Part shown: piece by piece, positions 1-6,683 of the stretch
Layout: each line of letters starts with the position of its first letter
Position numbering within the stretch: the stretch's first letter is position 1
Assembly (NCBI GenBank): GCA_000431835.1
Contig: HF987967.1
Coordinates: 64,112-97,258, forward strand
Direction of reading: 5' to 3'
DNA: 33,147 nt
Origin: Succinatimonas sp. CAG:777
GTDB lineage: Bacteria > Pseudomonadota > Gammaproteobacteria > Enterobacterales > Succinivibrionaceae
Program-made: the position numbers and the translations under genes
The notes under the pieces: generated by a model
Database searches by the model: none
What the model was told of the DNA's origin: nothing
What the model saw: the letters and a program-made list of their open reading frames with translations, nothing else

Positions 1-2
1 TG

Positions 3-1322
3 AACTTCTCACACGGTGACTTTGAAGAGCACGGTGGTCGTATCACAAACATCAACGCAATCATGCAGGAAACAGGTAAAGTTTTTGCAGTTCTGTTAGA
101 TACCAAGGGGCCTGAGATCAGAACCTGTGATCTTGAGAACGGTGAAGATGTTTCTTTAGTTACTGGCGATAAGATCACTTTAACTTCAGACAGCAAGTTT
201 GTTGGTAACAAGACTAAAGTTGGTGTTACATACCCTAACTTAGCAAAAGATTTAAAAGTTGGTGCAACTGTTCTATTAGATGACGGTTTAATCGGCTTAA
301 AGGTTATCGAGATCAATGGTGATGACGTTGTTTGTGAAGTACAGAACAACGGCGACTTAGGCGAGCACAAAGGTGTTAACCTGCCAAATACCCACATTTC
401 TATGCCATTCCTGTCAGAAAAGGACAAGGGAGATTTATTATTCGGCATCAAGCGTGGTGTTGACTTCATCGCAGCTTCATTTACCCGTACCAAGGAAGAC
501 GTTTTAGATATTCGTAACTTCCTTGACGCAAACGGCGGTAACGATATCAAGATCATCTGCAAGATCGAAAACCAGGAAGGTTTGGATAACTTTGAGGATA
601 TTCTTGCAACTGCTGACGGTATCATGGTTGCCCGTGGTGACATGGGTGTTGAGATCCCTGCTCAGGACGTTATTTTCGCCCAGAAGCACATCATCAAGCG
701 TTGCAACCAGGTAGGCAAGCCAGTTATCACTGCAACTCAGATGTTAGATTCTATGATCAAGAATCCACGTCCAACCCGTGCTGAGGCAGGTGACGTAACC
801 AATGCTATTTTGGACGGTACTGATGCAGTTATGTTATCAGGCGAGTCTGCAAAGGGTAAGTACCCACGTGAGGCTGTTCGCACCATGAACACCATCTGTG
901 AGCGTACTGACTCATACTGTGAAGAGAATCACGGCAAGGTATTCCCTGCTGTAGTTTCAGCAAAGACTGTTACTGATTCAGCATGTTTAGCTGCTGTAGA
1001 AGCTGCTGATGCTTTAAATGTACCAGTAATCGTAGTTGCAACAGAGCACGGTAATTCAGCTCGTGCAATCCGCAAATTCAATCCTAAGGCAGAGATTTTA
1101 GCTTTAACACCAAACGTAAAGGCTGCTCGTCAGTTATGCGTAACACGTGGTGTAATGCCTAAGATTGTTGACCGTATTTCATCAACAGATGAGTTCTTCC
1201 AATTAGGTAAGAAGTTAGCTGTTGAGATGGGTCTTGCCAAGGCTGGCGATAAGATCGTTATGGTAAACGGTGCATTAGTTCCTTCAGGAATCACCAATAC
1301 CATGTCAGTACAGACTATCTAA
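3..1322 (+). CDS. pykF: Pyruvate kinase type I (5' end outside window)
   Basis: Catalyses the last glycolytic step, phosphoenolpyruvate plus ADP to pyruvate plus ATP, in the cytoplasm. The reading frame is open from base 3 (it begins N-F-S-H-G-D), so the window cuts the gene; by comparison with the 470-residue E. coli PykF about 30 N-terminal residues are missing. Visible hallmarks are LLDTKGPEIR near the start, the active-site segment KIICKIENQEG with its lysine and glutamate, the signature MVARGDMGVEIP, TATQMLDSM, and a C-terminal allosteric domain ending GALVPSGITNTMSVQTI, very like PykF. A hairpin terminator follows 19 bases after the stop. No odd feature apart from the window edge. Identification is near certain; PykF rather than PykA is chosen from the C-terminal end. 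Confidence 0.96.
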   Translation, partial: NFSHGDFEEHGGRITNINAIMQETGKVFAVLLDTKGPEIRTCDLENGEDVSLVTGDKITLTSDSKFVGNKTKVGVTYPNLAKDLKVGATVLLDDGLIGLKVIEINGDDVVCEVQNNGDLGEHKGVNLPNTHISMPFLSEKDKGDLLFGIKRGVDFIAASFTRTKEDVLDIRNFLDANGGNDIKIICKIENQEGLDNFEDILATADGIMVARGDMGVEIPAQDVIFAQKHIIKRCNQVGKPVITATQMLDSMIKNPRPTRAEAGDVTNAILDGTDAVMLSGESAKGKYPREAVRTMNTICERTDSYCEENHGKVFPAVVSAKTVTDSACLAAVEAADALNVPVIVVATEHGNSARAIRKFNPKAEILALTPNVKAARQLCVTRGVMPKIVDRISSTDEFFQLGKKLAVEMGLAKAGDKIVMVNGALVPSGITNTMSVQTI

Positions 1323-1341
1323 CAGTAGTTGTCTGAAAATT

Positions 1342-1365
1342 GGGGAGCAGATGCTCCCCTTTTTT
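1342..1365 (+). terminator. Intrinsic terminator of pyruvate kinase
   Basis: A perfect 7-bp GC-rich stem (GGGGAGC/GCTCCCC) with a four-base loop is followed at once by six T. It lies 19 bases after the pykF stop. The other flank is only weakly T-rich on the minus strand, so it may also act weakly for the convergent NUDIX gene. Confidence 0.9.
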
Positions 1366-1389
1366 ATTTCCTAAAAGCCAATCTGTGTT

Positions 1390-2007
1390 TTACTCAACTA
1401 AAGGCATCCAGTGCTCATCACGGTGTGCCTTAAAACACATTTTCAGCTGTTCTTGATTGTTCTTTTCTGTGGCAAGGTCTGGAAGCGAGTTCTCTGTAAA
1501 AAAGTCAAACGCTGTTGTTTCACTGTTTTCTTTAAACTCTCCTCCTGTGATAGAACATTCAAAAAACATCTTGCAGACACCATAAGGATATAGAGGAGAA
1601 TTGTGCTTTGCTCTGTCCTGAACAGCAATAAGCCTTATTACTTTCACATCAAAGCCTGACTCCTCTCTAGTCTCTTTTACGGCATTTTCTGCAACCGAAA
1701 CATTATAGTCACACCATCCTCCAGGTAATGACCAGGTACCGTTTTTCTCTCTGACCAGAAGGATCCTGTCATTTTTGAAAATAGCAGATCTCGTATCAAT
1801 TTTAGGAGTCTGATAGCCTATCTCATTGCAGAAGAGATCTTTAACCTTACCTACGTCAAGATCGGATATCTCTGACATCATCTGAGCTGAAATTTCTCTA
1901 ATTTTTTCATATCGTTCTCTGTCAAAAACGTCCTTACCGTAATAAAGACCTGCCTGAGCTATACTTTGAAGATCTTTTGTCCAAGTTAGAAATAATCTGT
2001 TATCCAT
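1390..2007 (-). CDS. NUDIX hydrolase with N-terminal NUDIX_N_2-like region
   Basis: Cytoplasmic hydrolase of nucleoside-diphosphate-linked compounds, probably of the ADP-sugar pyrophosphatase type represented by Bacillus YjhB. Residues 1-65 resemble the helical extension of that subfamily, and residues 66-205 are the NUDIX fold with LVREKNGTWSLPGGW leading into the NUDIX box (GGWCDYNVSVAENAVKETRE, then ESGF). The metal-binding REXXEE core is kept as KETREE, but the first glutamate of the GX5E part is valine; I believe some relatives of this subfamily also lack it. It lies downstream of fliS but a terminator separates them, so it is probably a separate unit convergent with pykF. The substrate cannot be told from sequence. 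Confidence 0.85.
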   Translation of the reverse strand: MDNRLFLTWTKDLQSIAQAGLYYGKDVFDRERYEKIREISAQMMSEISDLDVGKVKDLFCNEIGYQTPKIDTRSAIFKNDRILLVREKNGTWSLPGGWCDYNVSVAENAVKETREESGFDVKVIRLIAVQDRAKHNSPLYPYGVCKMFFECSITGGEFKENSETTAFDFFTENSLPDLATEKNNQEQLKMCFKAHRDEHWMPLVE

Positions 2008-2034
2008 AAAGTTATCCTGACCGTTTAACTGATA

Positions 2035-2070
2035 AAAAATCCCTGTATCTAATCAGTCTTAAATACAGGG
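2035..2070 (-). terminator. Intrinsic terminator downstream of fliS
   Basis: An 8-bp stem (CCCTGTAT at 2041-2048 with ATACAGGG at 2063-2070, 14-base loop) is followed on the minus strand by a T-run (complement of 2034-2039). It lies 34 bases beyond the fliS stop and 28 bases before the NUDIX start, so it separates the two transcripts. Confidence 0.75.
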
Positions 2071-2103
2071 ATATCGCTAAAAAATGTATATTCAGAAATA
2101 AAG

Positions 2104-2529
2104 CTAATAATCAGGTGAATTTAGAATTTCCTGATTAGTCTTATCCTTAATATCCTGAGGGATCTGATCCCAAGCCTGTTTTATAGGCAGGATAAGATTA
2201 ATTACTTCATCAATCTGAGACACATCCAAAGATACTGAAGCTTTTGCAAGCAACTCTTTCATATAGTCATAAAGAGCGTACATTCTGTCAAAAAGCTCCG
2301 GATTTCCTCTCTTGTCCAGAGCGGTCTGAAGACCATTGATAATACCAATGGCTTTATCGAGTCTGTTTGCCTTGTACTCAAAGTCATTGCGCAAAATAGC
2401 GCCTTTAGCCTGAGACAGGCGTTCAATCAAACCATCATACATCATCTGTATGATTCTGTGAGGATCTGCTACAGAGAGCTCAGCCTCAAGGTTTGTGCGC
2501 TTATAAGCTTTTAAATTACGTCCGTACAT
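2104..2529 (-). CDS. fliS: Flagellar export chaperone FliS
   Basis: FliS binds newly made flagellin in the cytoplasm, keeps it from polymerising early and hands it to the flagellar export gate. The protein (141 residues) begins MYGRNLKAYKRTNLEAELS and has the family features: the N-terminal segment ending in a tyrosine/lysine motif, ADPHRIIQMMYDGLIERLSQAKGAI, and a helical bundle with KANRLDKAIGIINGLQTALD. I chose the ATG at 2529 because FliS proteins start MYG or similar and AGGAG lies seven bases upstream; a TTG at 2547 would add six residues. A FliA-type promoter lies about 45-70 bases upstream and a terminator follows, so it is probably monocistronic. fliD, the usual upstream partner, is not here. 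Confidence 0.93.
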   Translation of the reverse strand: MYGRNLKAYKRTNLEAELSVADPHRIIQMMYDGLIERLSQAKGAILRNDFEYKANRLDKAIGIINGLQTALDKRGNPELFDRMYALYDYMKELLAKASVSLDVSQIDEVINLILPIKQAWDQIPQDIKDKTNQEILNSPDY

Positions 2530-2570
2530 TTGATCTCCTGCAATCAAAAATACTCATTTACTTATTTATA

Positions 2571-2597
2571 TTATCGTGCAAATTGAAAAAATGTTTA
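2571..2597 (-). promoter_or_regulatory. FliA (sigma-28) type promoter of fliS
   Basis: On the minus strand TAAA (2597-2594), a 15-base spacer and CACGATAA (2578-2571) match the known sigma-28 pattern TAAA-N15-GCCGATAA in spacing and in all but two bases of the -10. It is about 42 bases upstream of the fliS ATG, giving a short leader. Late flagellar genes are the classic FliA targets, which supports the call. Confidence 0.7.
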
Positions 2598-2711
2598 GCT
2601 CCAATTTACAAAACTTGTGTCCTGTAATACTTATCAGGTAATGATCTAAGTTAAAAATCACGATTTTGAAGGCTATTCTAACAGAAAAAGACATATTTTC
2701 ATTTAAGACAC

Positions 2712-2780
2712 TTTGCACAATTTGACAAGAAAATAAGCATTTTTAGAAGAATTGACAATATATTGAAAAGATTGTGCAAA
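2712..2780. promoter_or_regulatory. Control region with a spaced inverted repeat before the CMD-cupin-flavodoxin operon
   Basis: A perfect 10-bp inverted repeat, TTTGCACAAT at 2712-2721 and ATTGTGCAAA at 2771-2780, brackets a segment holding two TTGACA hexamers (2722-2727, 2752-2757). The first TTGACA has TAGAAG 16 bases downstream as a possible -10. This would place the promoter between two operator halves. The regulator is unknown and no regulator gene lies beside it. The rest of 2598-2869 is AT-rich and shows no gene. Confidence 0.45.
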
Positions 2781-2869
2781 TTTCATACTCTCAAGATTTT
2801 TAAAATTAAGACATAGATAAAGAGAACCATAGATTTATGGTCAAAAGACTATACGAAGAAGAGGCTTAT

Positions 2870-3202
2870 ATGAGTGAAGAGCAGAAGGTTGTTGTAACCG
2901 CAGGTCGTGATATTTTAGGCAAGTTAGCACCAGAGTTTGCAAAATACAACGATGATGTACTGTTCGGTGAAGTTTGGTCTGACAGCACTTTAAATTTGAA
3001 GACACGCAGCATGATCACAGTTTCTACCTTAGTTGCAAGTGGCATTACTGACAGTTCTTTAAAGTTCCATTTACAGAATGCAAAAAAGAATGGCGTATCA
3101 AAAAAGGAAATGGCTGCCATGATTACTCATGTAGCTTTCTACGCAGGATGGCCTAAGGCATGGGCAGCATTTAATATAATTAAAGACATTTATAAAGATT
3201 AA
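2870..3202 (+). CDS. Carboxymuconolactone decarboxylase (CMD) family protein
   Basis: Small all-helical CMD-family protein of 110 residues. The family signature is plain: FGEVWSDSTLNLKTRSMITVSTLVASG followed by LKFHLQNAKKNGVSKKEMAAMITHVAFYAGWPKAWAAFNI. It lacks the CxxC of AhpD peroxidase-type members, so a lactone decarboxylase or unknown redox-linked role is likelier than alkylhydroperoxidase activity. I chose the ATG at 2870, which has GAAGAGG upstream and gives the usual N-terminus; an ATG at 2837 would add eleven residues. The cupin gene follows after nine bases and a flavodoxin after that, a grouping I know from other gut bacteria. The true substrate is unknown. Confidence 0.85.
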   Translation: MSEEQKVVVTAGRDILGKLAPEFAKYNDDVLFGEVWSDSTLNLKTRSMITVSTLVASGITDSSLKFHLQNAKKNGVSKKEMAAMITHVAFYAGWPKAWAAFNIIKDIYKD

Positions 3203-3211
3203 GAGGATTTT

Positions 3212-3646
3212 ATGAAATACCAAGATAAGGCACAATTTGAAAAAGCAAATGTATTTGGTAAAGGCAATCCAAACACAGCATATGCTCAGTATTTTAAAGG
3301 AAATTCATTTTTAAACCTGTTATTAAAACCAGGTGAACCTTTTGTTGTCGCAAATGTTACTTTTGAACCTGGTTGCAGAAACAACTGGCACGTTCACCAT
3401 GCTACAAATGGTGGTGGCCAGATCTTAATCTGCACCTGTGGTGAAGGCTGGTATGTAGAAGAAGGCAAAGAACCTGTAAGTTTACATGAAGGTTCTGTAC
3501 TCTTTATAAAACCAGAAGTAAAACACTGGCACGGCGCTAAAAAGGACAGTTACTTCTCTCATGTTGCTGTAGAAGTTCCAGGAGAAAACACTTCAAACGA
3601 ATGGCTTGAAGCAGTCTCAGATGACGAATATGCAAAGTTAGCATAA
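3212..3646 (+). CDS. Cupin domain protein
   Basis: A 144-residue single-domain cupin (beta-barrel) protein. Motif 1 appears as GCRNNWHVHHATNGGGQIL, with candidate metal ligands His60, His62/63 and Gln70 in the place of the usual glutamate; motif 2 appears around EGSVLFIKPEVKHWHGA with His105 and His107. The motifs suggest a bound metal ion. It starts nine bases behind the CMD gene and precedes the exported flavodoxin, so the three are probably one transcript. CMD and cupin domains often work together or are fused, and a small-molecule oxidative or decarboxylating step is a fair inference, but the substrate is not known. The start follows AAGAGGATTTT at a good distance. Confidence 0.85.
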   Translation: MKYQDKAQFEKANVFGKGNPNTAYAQYFKGNSFLNLLLKPGEPFVVANVTFEPGCRNNWHVHHATNGGGQILICTCGEGWYVEEGKEPVSLHEGSVLFIKPEVKHWHGAKKDSYFSHVAVEVPGENTSNEWLEAVSDDEYAKLA

Positions 3647-3683
3647 TCTACATTGATGTTTGCCCTATTCACAAGGAGTTTTT

Positions 3684-4238
3684 ATGAAGTTTTCAAAGCT
3701 GATTAAGTGTCTATCACTAGTAGCTATTATGAGTTTTTCAGTAAATTCATTTGCCGTTACAAACGATATCATTGTTTATTTCTCAGCATCAGGTAACACA
3801 AAAATTGTGGCACGGGCGTTAGCTAAAAAGTTAGATGCACAGGATTTAGCTATTGAAGCTAAACAGGTATATACCAACGACGATTTAAATTACAGACAGG
3901 ATAATTGCAGAGCTAATGTTGAGATGAAGACTTCTGATGCAAGACCAGAGATTGCAAATGACTTGTCTGCAGTTAATGACAAAGAAAATGTATATTTAGG
4001 CTTCCCTATTTGGTGGGGTACTGCCCCTAGAATCATTCAAACCTTTATTGAAAGCAATAATCTTGAGGGTAAGAAAATTTACCTGTTCTGCACCTCAGGT
4101 GGCAGCTCAATTGACAGATCATTTTCTGATCTGAAATCACTTTATCCAAAGTTACACTTTATTAAGGCACAGAGAATTAAGTTAGATTCAGCTGATGCTG
4201 ATATCGAGTTTTTACTGGCTAAAAAGGAATTTAACTGA
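3684..4238 (+). CDS. Exported flavodoxin-like protein
   Basis: A 184-residue flavodoxin-fold protein. Residues 1-24 form a Sec-type signal peptide (MKFSKLIKCLSLVAIMSFSV, then NSFA), so the domain should act outside the cytoplasmic membrane. The FMN phosphate loop is visible as YFSASGNTKIVARAL, and YLGFPIWWGTAPRIIQTFIE and LFCTSGGSSIDRS match the other two FMN-contacting loops. The start is the ATG at 3684, with AAGGAG seven bases upstream; the in-frame TTG at 3660 is less likely and would spoil the signal peptide. It is the third gene of the CMD-cupin operon and probably supplies or takes electrons there. No twin-arginine motif is seen, although FMN-loaded proteins are usually exported folded by Tat. 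A bidirectional terminator follows. Confidence 0.88.
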   Translation: MKFSKLIKCLSLVAIMSFSVNSFAVTNDIIVYFSASGNTKIVARALAKKLDAQDLAIEAKQVYTNDDLNYRQDNCRANVEMKTSDARPEIANDLSAVNDKENVYLGFPIWWGTAPRIIQTFIESNNLEGKKIYLFCTSGGSSIDRSFSDLKSLYPKLHFIKAQRIKLDSADADIEFLLAKKEFN

Positions 4239-4288
4239 ACAGGAAATTAGCTAAATAAGTTCAAGTTTCTAATTATTCATTAGAGAGT

Positions 4289-4338
4289 CCTAAAAAACTT
4301 TGACCTGAAAGCTTTCACTTTCAGGTCTCTTTTTTAGG
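4289..4338. terminator. Bidirectional terminator between flavodoxin and flaG
   Basis: A perfect 10-bp stem (GACCTGAAAG at 4302-4311 with CTTTCAGGTC at 4318-4327) is flanked by six A (4292-4297) on the left and six T (4330-4335) on the right, with matching CCT/AGG beyond. It can therefore end the plus-strand cassette and the minus-strand flaG transcript. Confidence 0.9.
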
Positions 4339-4355
4339 AGGTATAGATTTTAAGA

Positions 4356-4877
4356 CTAAGCTTTTTCATCAAAAAGAATACCTTTAGTTTCAGCATCTTT
4401 TTTAGAAACAGCTGTATTGTCTCTCATATCCTTTAAGCGCTCTGCAAGCTTTAAGAAGTCCTCAGATGGGATCTGACGAACTAGCTTTTCTGTATTAAGA
4501 TCAGTAACCTTAACTACAGTATTCTCAGTATCTTTATCGATACTGAATGCAAGACCAATGTTCTGGCGGTTCAGATCGTTTTTACGTTCCTGAGCAACCT
4601 TCTCATTATGCTCCTGCATATATTTTGAAAGCTTCTTTTCTTCATTAAGCTTTTTAGCAGTCTCTTTTACTACCTCATCCAGATCTGAAGTCCGAGTGCT
4701 TTTAGATTCAGTATTATCCTTATTTGAATAAGAATTATCTTTAACTGCCTGAATATTTTGTTTTTTTACGTCATCTGCGACAGTATTATCTGCTTTTGTT
4801 GTCTGAGTATTAGCAACATAAGCTCGATTAGCTACAGATGACATTGAATTAGAACTAGTAATAGTAATATCGCTCAT
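4356..4877 (-). CDS. flaG: FlaG family flagellar protein
   Basis: FlaG affects flagellar filament length in several bacteria; its mechanism is not settled. Residues 1-95 are a low-complexity, polar region with a charged helix (DLDEVVKETAKKLNEEKK). Residues 105-150 are the conserved FlaG core, GLAFSIDKDTENTVVKVTDL followed by NTEKLVRQIPSEDFLKLAER. The tail DAETKGILFDEKA is also family-like. It is longer (173 residues) than many FlaG proteins because of the disordered N-terminus. A strong ribosome site (AGGGGAGG) precedes the ATG. It has its own FliA-type promoter and a bidirectional terminator, so it is likely a single-gene unit expressed with the filament genes. Confidence 0.9.
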   Translation of the reverse strand: MSDITITSSNSMSSVANRAYVANTQTTKADNTVADDVKKQNIQAVKDNSYSNKDNTESKSTRTSDLDEVVKETAKKLNEEKKLSKYMQEHNEKVAQERKNDLNRQNIGLAFSIDKDTENTVVKVTDLNTEKLVRQIPSEDFLKLAERLKDMRDNTAVSKKDAETKGILFDEKA

Positions 4878-4956
4878 AGCTAGCCTCCCCTCTTATCGAG
4901 AGGTAAATTTTTTTCTCTCCTAAAGAAAAGTAATATTACTCTTCCATTTGTACTCT

Positions 4957-4983
4957 ATAACGGACATTTTTTTTTAAACTTTA
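4957..4983 (-). promoter_or_regulatory. FliA (sigma-28) type promoter of flaG
   Basis: On the minus strand an exact TAAAGTTT (4983-4976), an 11-base spacer made mostly of A, and TCCGTTAT (4964-4957) match the sigma-28 pattern TAAAGTTT-N11-GCCGATAA: eight of eight at -35 and five of eight at -10, including the CCG core. The ATG of flaG lies about 80 bases downstream. The rest of 4878-5045 is AT-rich and shows no gene. Confidence 0.55.
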
Positions 4984-5045
4984 AGAAAATTTAGAAAATT
5001 TTTTGGAGGATGATTTTTTTGAGAGCAATCAAAAAGATAAAAAAC

Positions 5046-5086
5046 AAAAATGCGCTACCAACTTAAAAAGTCGATAACGCATTTTT
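5046..5086. terminator. Terminator-like hairpin behind the 97-residue flagellar-locus gene
   Basis: AAAAATGCG (5046-5054) pairs with CGCATTTTT (5078-5086), and ACTT/AAGT (5061-5064, 5068-5071) form an inner stem. Transcripts from the minus strand meet a T-rich tail (complement of 5041-5050). It lies 55 bases after the stop of the small gene and would end the flgJ-flgK-flgL transcript. Confidence 0.6.
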
Positions 5087-5140
5087 AAATTCTTTGACTA
5101 AAAAACAGTCTTAAGATGCAGTGAGCTTGATATGTAATAC

Positions 5141-5434
5141 TTATGCTAAAAGACGGGCTGCATCAAAGCCGTTTAAATTTGCCTGTACTGAGTTGCCACT
5201 CTTGCCTAACATTGCAGCGATATCAGCTACCATGCTCTTTGCATTGCTTGCATCAATCTTAACTGCACTTGCTGAATCTGCACTGTAAGCTCCAGTTTGT
5301 AAATTTACAACTGATGAAGCTCCAGTATTAACCTGTGCATTACCCTTAACAGTAGTGTTAGCTACAGTGTTATTGGTGTTGTTAGTAGAAACAACTGTGT
5401 TTGCATTTGCAACATTTGTATTTAAGTTAATCAT
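5141..5434 (-). CDS. Unrecognised 97-residue protein of the flagellar locus, flagellin-like ends
   Basis: I do not recognise this protein. The ATG has a very good ribosome site (AGAGGAAGAG) and starts 24 bases behind the flgL stop, so it is probably the last gene of flgJ-flgK-flgL. The N-terminus, MINLNTNVANANTVV, recalls the flagellin start (M-x-VNTNVxx), and residues 65-97 form a predicted Ala/Leu-rich helix (AKSMVADIAAMLGKSGNSVQ, ending AARLLA) loosely resembling a flagellin C-terminal D0 helix. Between them lies an Asn/Thr/Val-rich linker. There is no cysteine, signal peptide or membrane segment. Flagellin often sits between flgL and flaG in related loci, and this gene occupies that place. 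A secreted flagellar component, an export decoy or a chance resemblance are all possible. Confidence 0.75.
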   Translation of the reverse strand: MINLNTNVANANTVVSTNNTNNTVANTTVKGNAQVNTGASSVVNLQTGAYSADSASAVKIDASNAKSMVADIAAMLGKSGNSVQANLNGFDAARLLA

Positions 5435-5458
5435 ATTCTCTTCCTCTCACTGATATTA

Positions 5459-6670
5459 TTATATGTAATCAAACAGAGACTGTTTAGATAACATGCTGTA
5501 AATTTGACGTGAAACAGCTAGCTGATTTTGTGATTGCACTAAATCAGATGCTGCTTCAAAGGCATCAACCTCGGATACTTTTGCTTTTGACTCAGTCTTG
5601 ATGTCTGATAATGACTCATTTGAATCTAAAACTGTAGTAATAGTATTCTGTCTAGCACCAATCTGACCTCGATATGAGTCGTACTGAGTCATAGCAATAC
5701 CAACTGACTTTTGAACTTTAGCAATAGCTGCTGTTTTTTCAGTATTGCTCAAGGTTGGATCGTTAATCTTATTAACAATGTCTGTTAGTACATTCAGCAT
5801 ATTGTCAGTATTAGGTGGATCAAGCTCAACACTTATGGTTCCAACATAATTTGAGTCACCTAAAGTAAACTCCATTCCTTTTACATTGATAGTACCGTTA
5901 GACTTATCAACCTCACCCTGCTCTATCACCTGACCGTTCTGATCTAATAGAGAGAACGCACCATCTGGAGTTACATTAATATTTAATGTATTGTTGGCAC
6001 CCTGTGCACTTGAGTAGTACTGCTCATATAAATCACCAAAATCACCATATGAACTAATTACTGCACTTGAAATACCTGGATTACCAGTAACTGTCATAGA
6101 GTCAGCTGTACGGCAGTTCTCAAAAATATCCAAACCTGAATCTGATACCTGAACAGTAACACTTGGTGATACTAAAACACTTCTGGTTGAACCGTCAGCC
6201 TGACACTTGTAGTGTCCGTCTGAAGTCAGGGTGAAGGTTGGAACATCAGATTTTGCACCAGAGAAAATATACTCACCTTCAGTATTCTGAGTGTTCATCA
6301 GATCATACAGATGATCACGTGTCTGGGCAATTTCAGCTGCCAGAGCCTTTAGACTGCTGTCATCATTTGAGCTGTCAACACACTGAATGAGACGGGTGTT
6401 GATGCTTGACAGTGCTGACCACATTGACTGCAGAGAGGTTTCCTCTTCAGACAGAGTATTGGCTGCAAGACCACCGTCTTTAGAGTACTGATCATAAGCT
6501 GCAATAGCACCTTCATATTTAACCTTGGATGCCATACCGGATGGATTTTCACCAGCAGTATTGAACTTTAAACCGGTATTGTAGCGTTTTGCCGAAGCAT
6601 CTACAGTTGAGTTAGCCTTCTGAATGTAGGTGAGGCTACTGGTAAACTGCATTGTTGTTGAAATTCTCAT
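5459..6670 (-). CDS. flgL: Flagellar hook-filament junction protein FlgL (HAP3)
   Basis: FlgL is the second junction protein between hook and filament, secreted by the flagellar type III apparatus. The N-terminus MRISTTMQFTSSLTYIQKAN and the region RYNTGLKFNTAGENPSGMAS are the conserved flagellin-like D0/D1 helices, and the C-terminus (FEAASDLVQSQNQLAVSRQI, ending SKQSLFDYI) completes the coiled coil. QNTEGEYIFSGAKSDVPTF is a typical FlgL motif. At 403 residues it is larger than the 317-residue E. coli protein, the excess lying in the surface domain (about residues 170-290). It starts 13 bases behind the flgK stop with AGGAGG upstream, so translation is probably linked to flgK. Confidence 0.94.
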   Translation of the reverse strand: MRISTTMQFTSSLTYIQKANSTVDASAKRYNTGLKFNTAGENPSGMASKVKYEGAIAAYDQYSKDGGLAANTLSEEETSLQSMWSALSSINTRLIQCVDSSNDDSSLKALAAEIAQTRDHLYDLMNTQNTEGEYIFSGAKSDVPTFTLTSDGHYKCQADGSTRSVLVSPSVTVQVSDSGLDIFENCRTADSMTVTGNPGISSAVISSYGDFGDLYEQYYSSAQGANNTLNINVTPDGAFSLLDQNGQVIEQGEVDKSNGTINVKGMEFTLGDSNYVGTISVELDPPNTDNMLNVLTDIVNKINDPTLSNTEKTAAIAKVQKSVGIAMTQYDSYRGQIGARQNTITTVLDSNESLSDIKTESKAKVSEVDAFEAASDLVQSQNQLAVSRQIYSMLSKQSLFDYI

Positions 6671-6683
6671 TTAGCAGCCTCCT

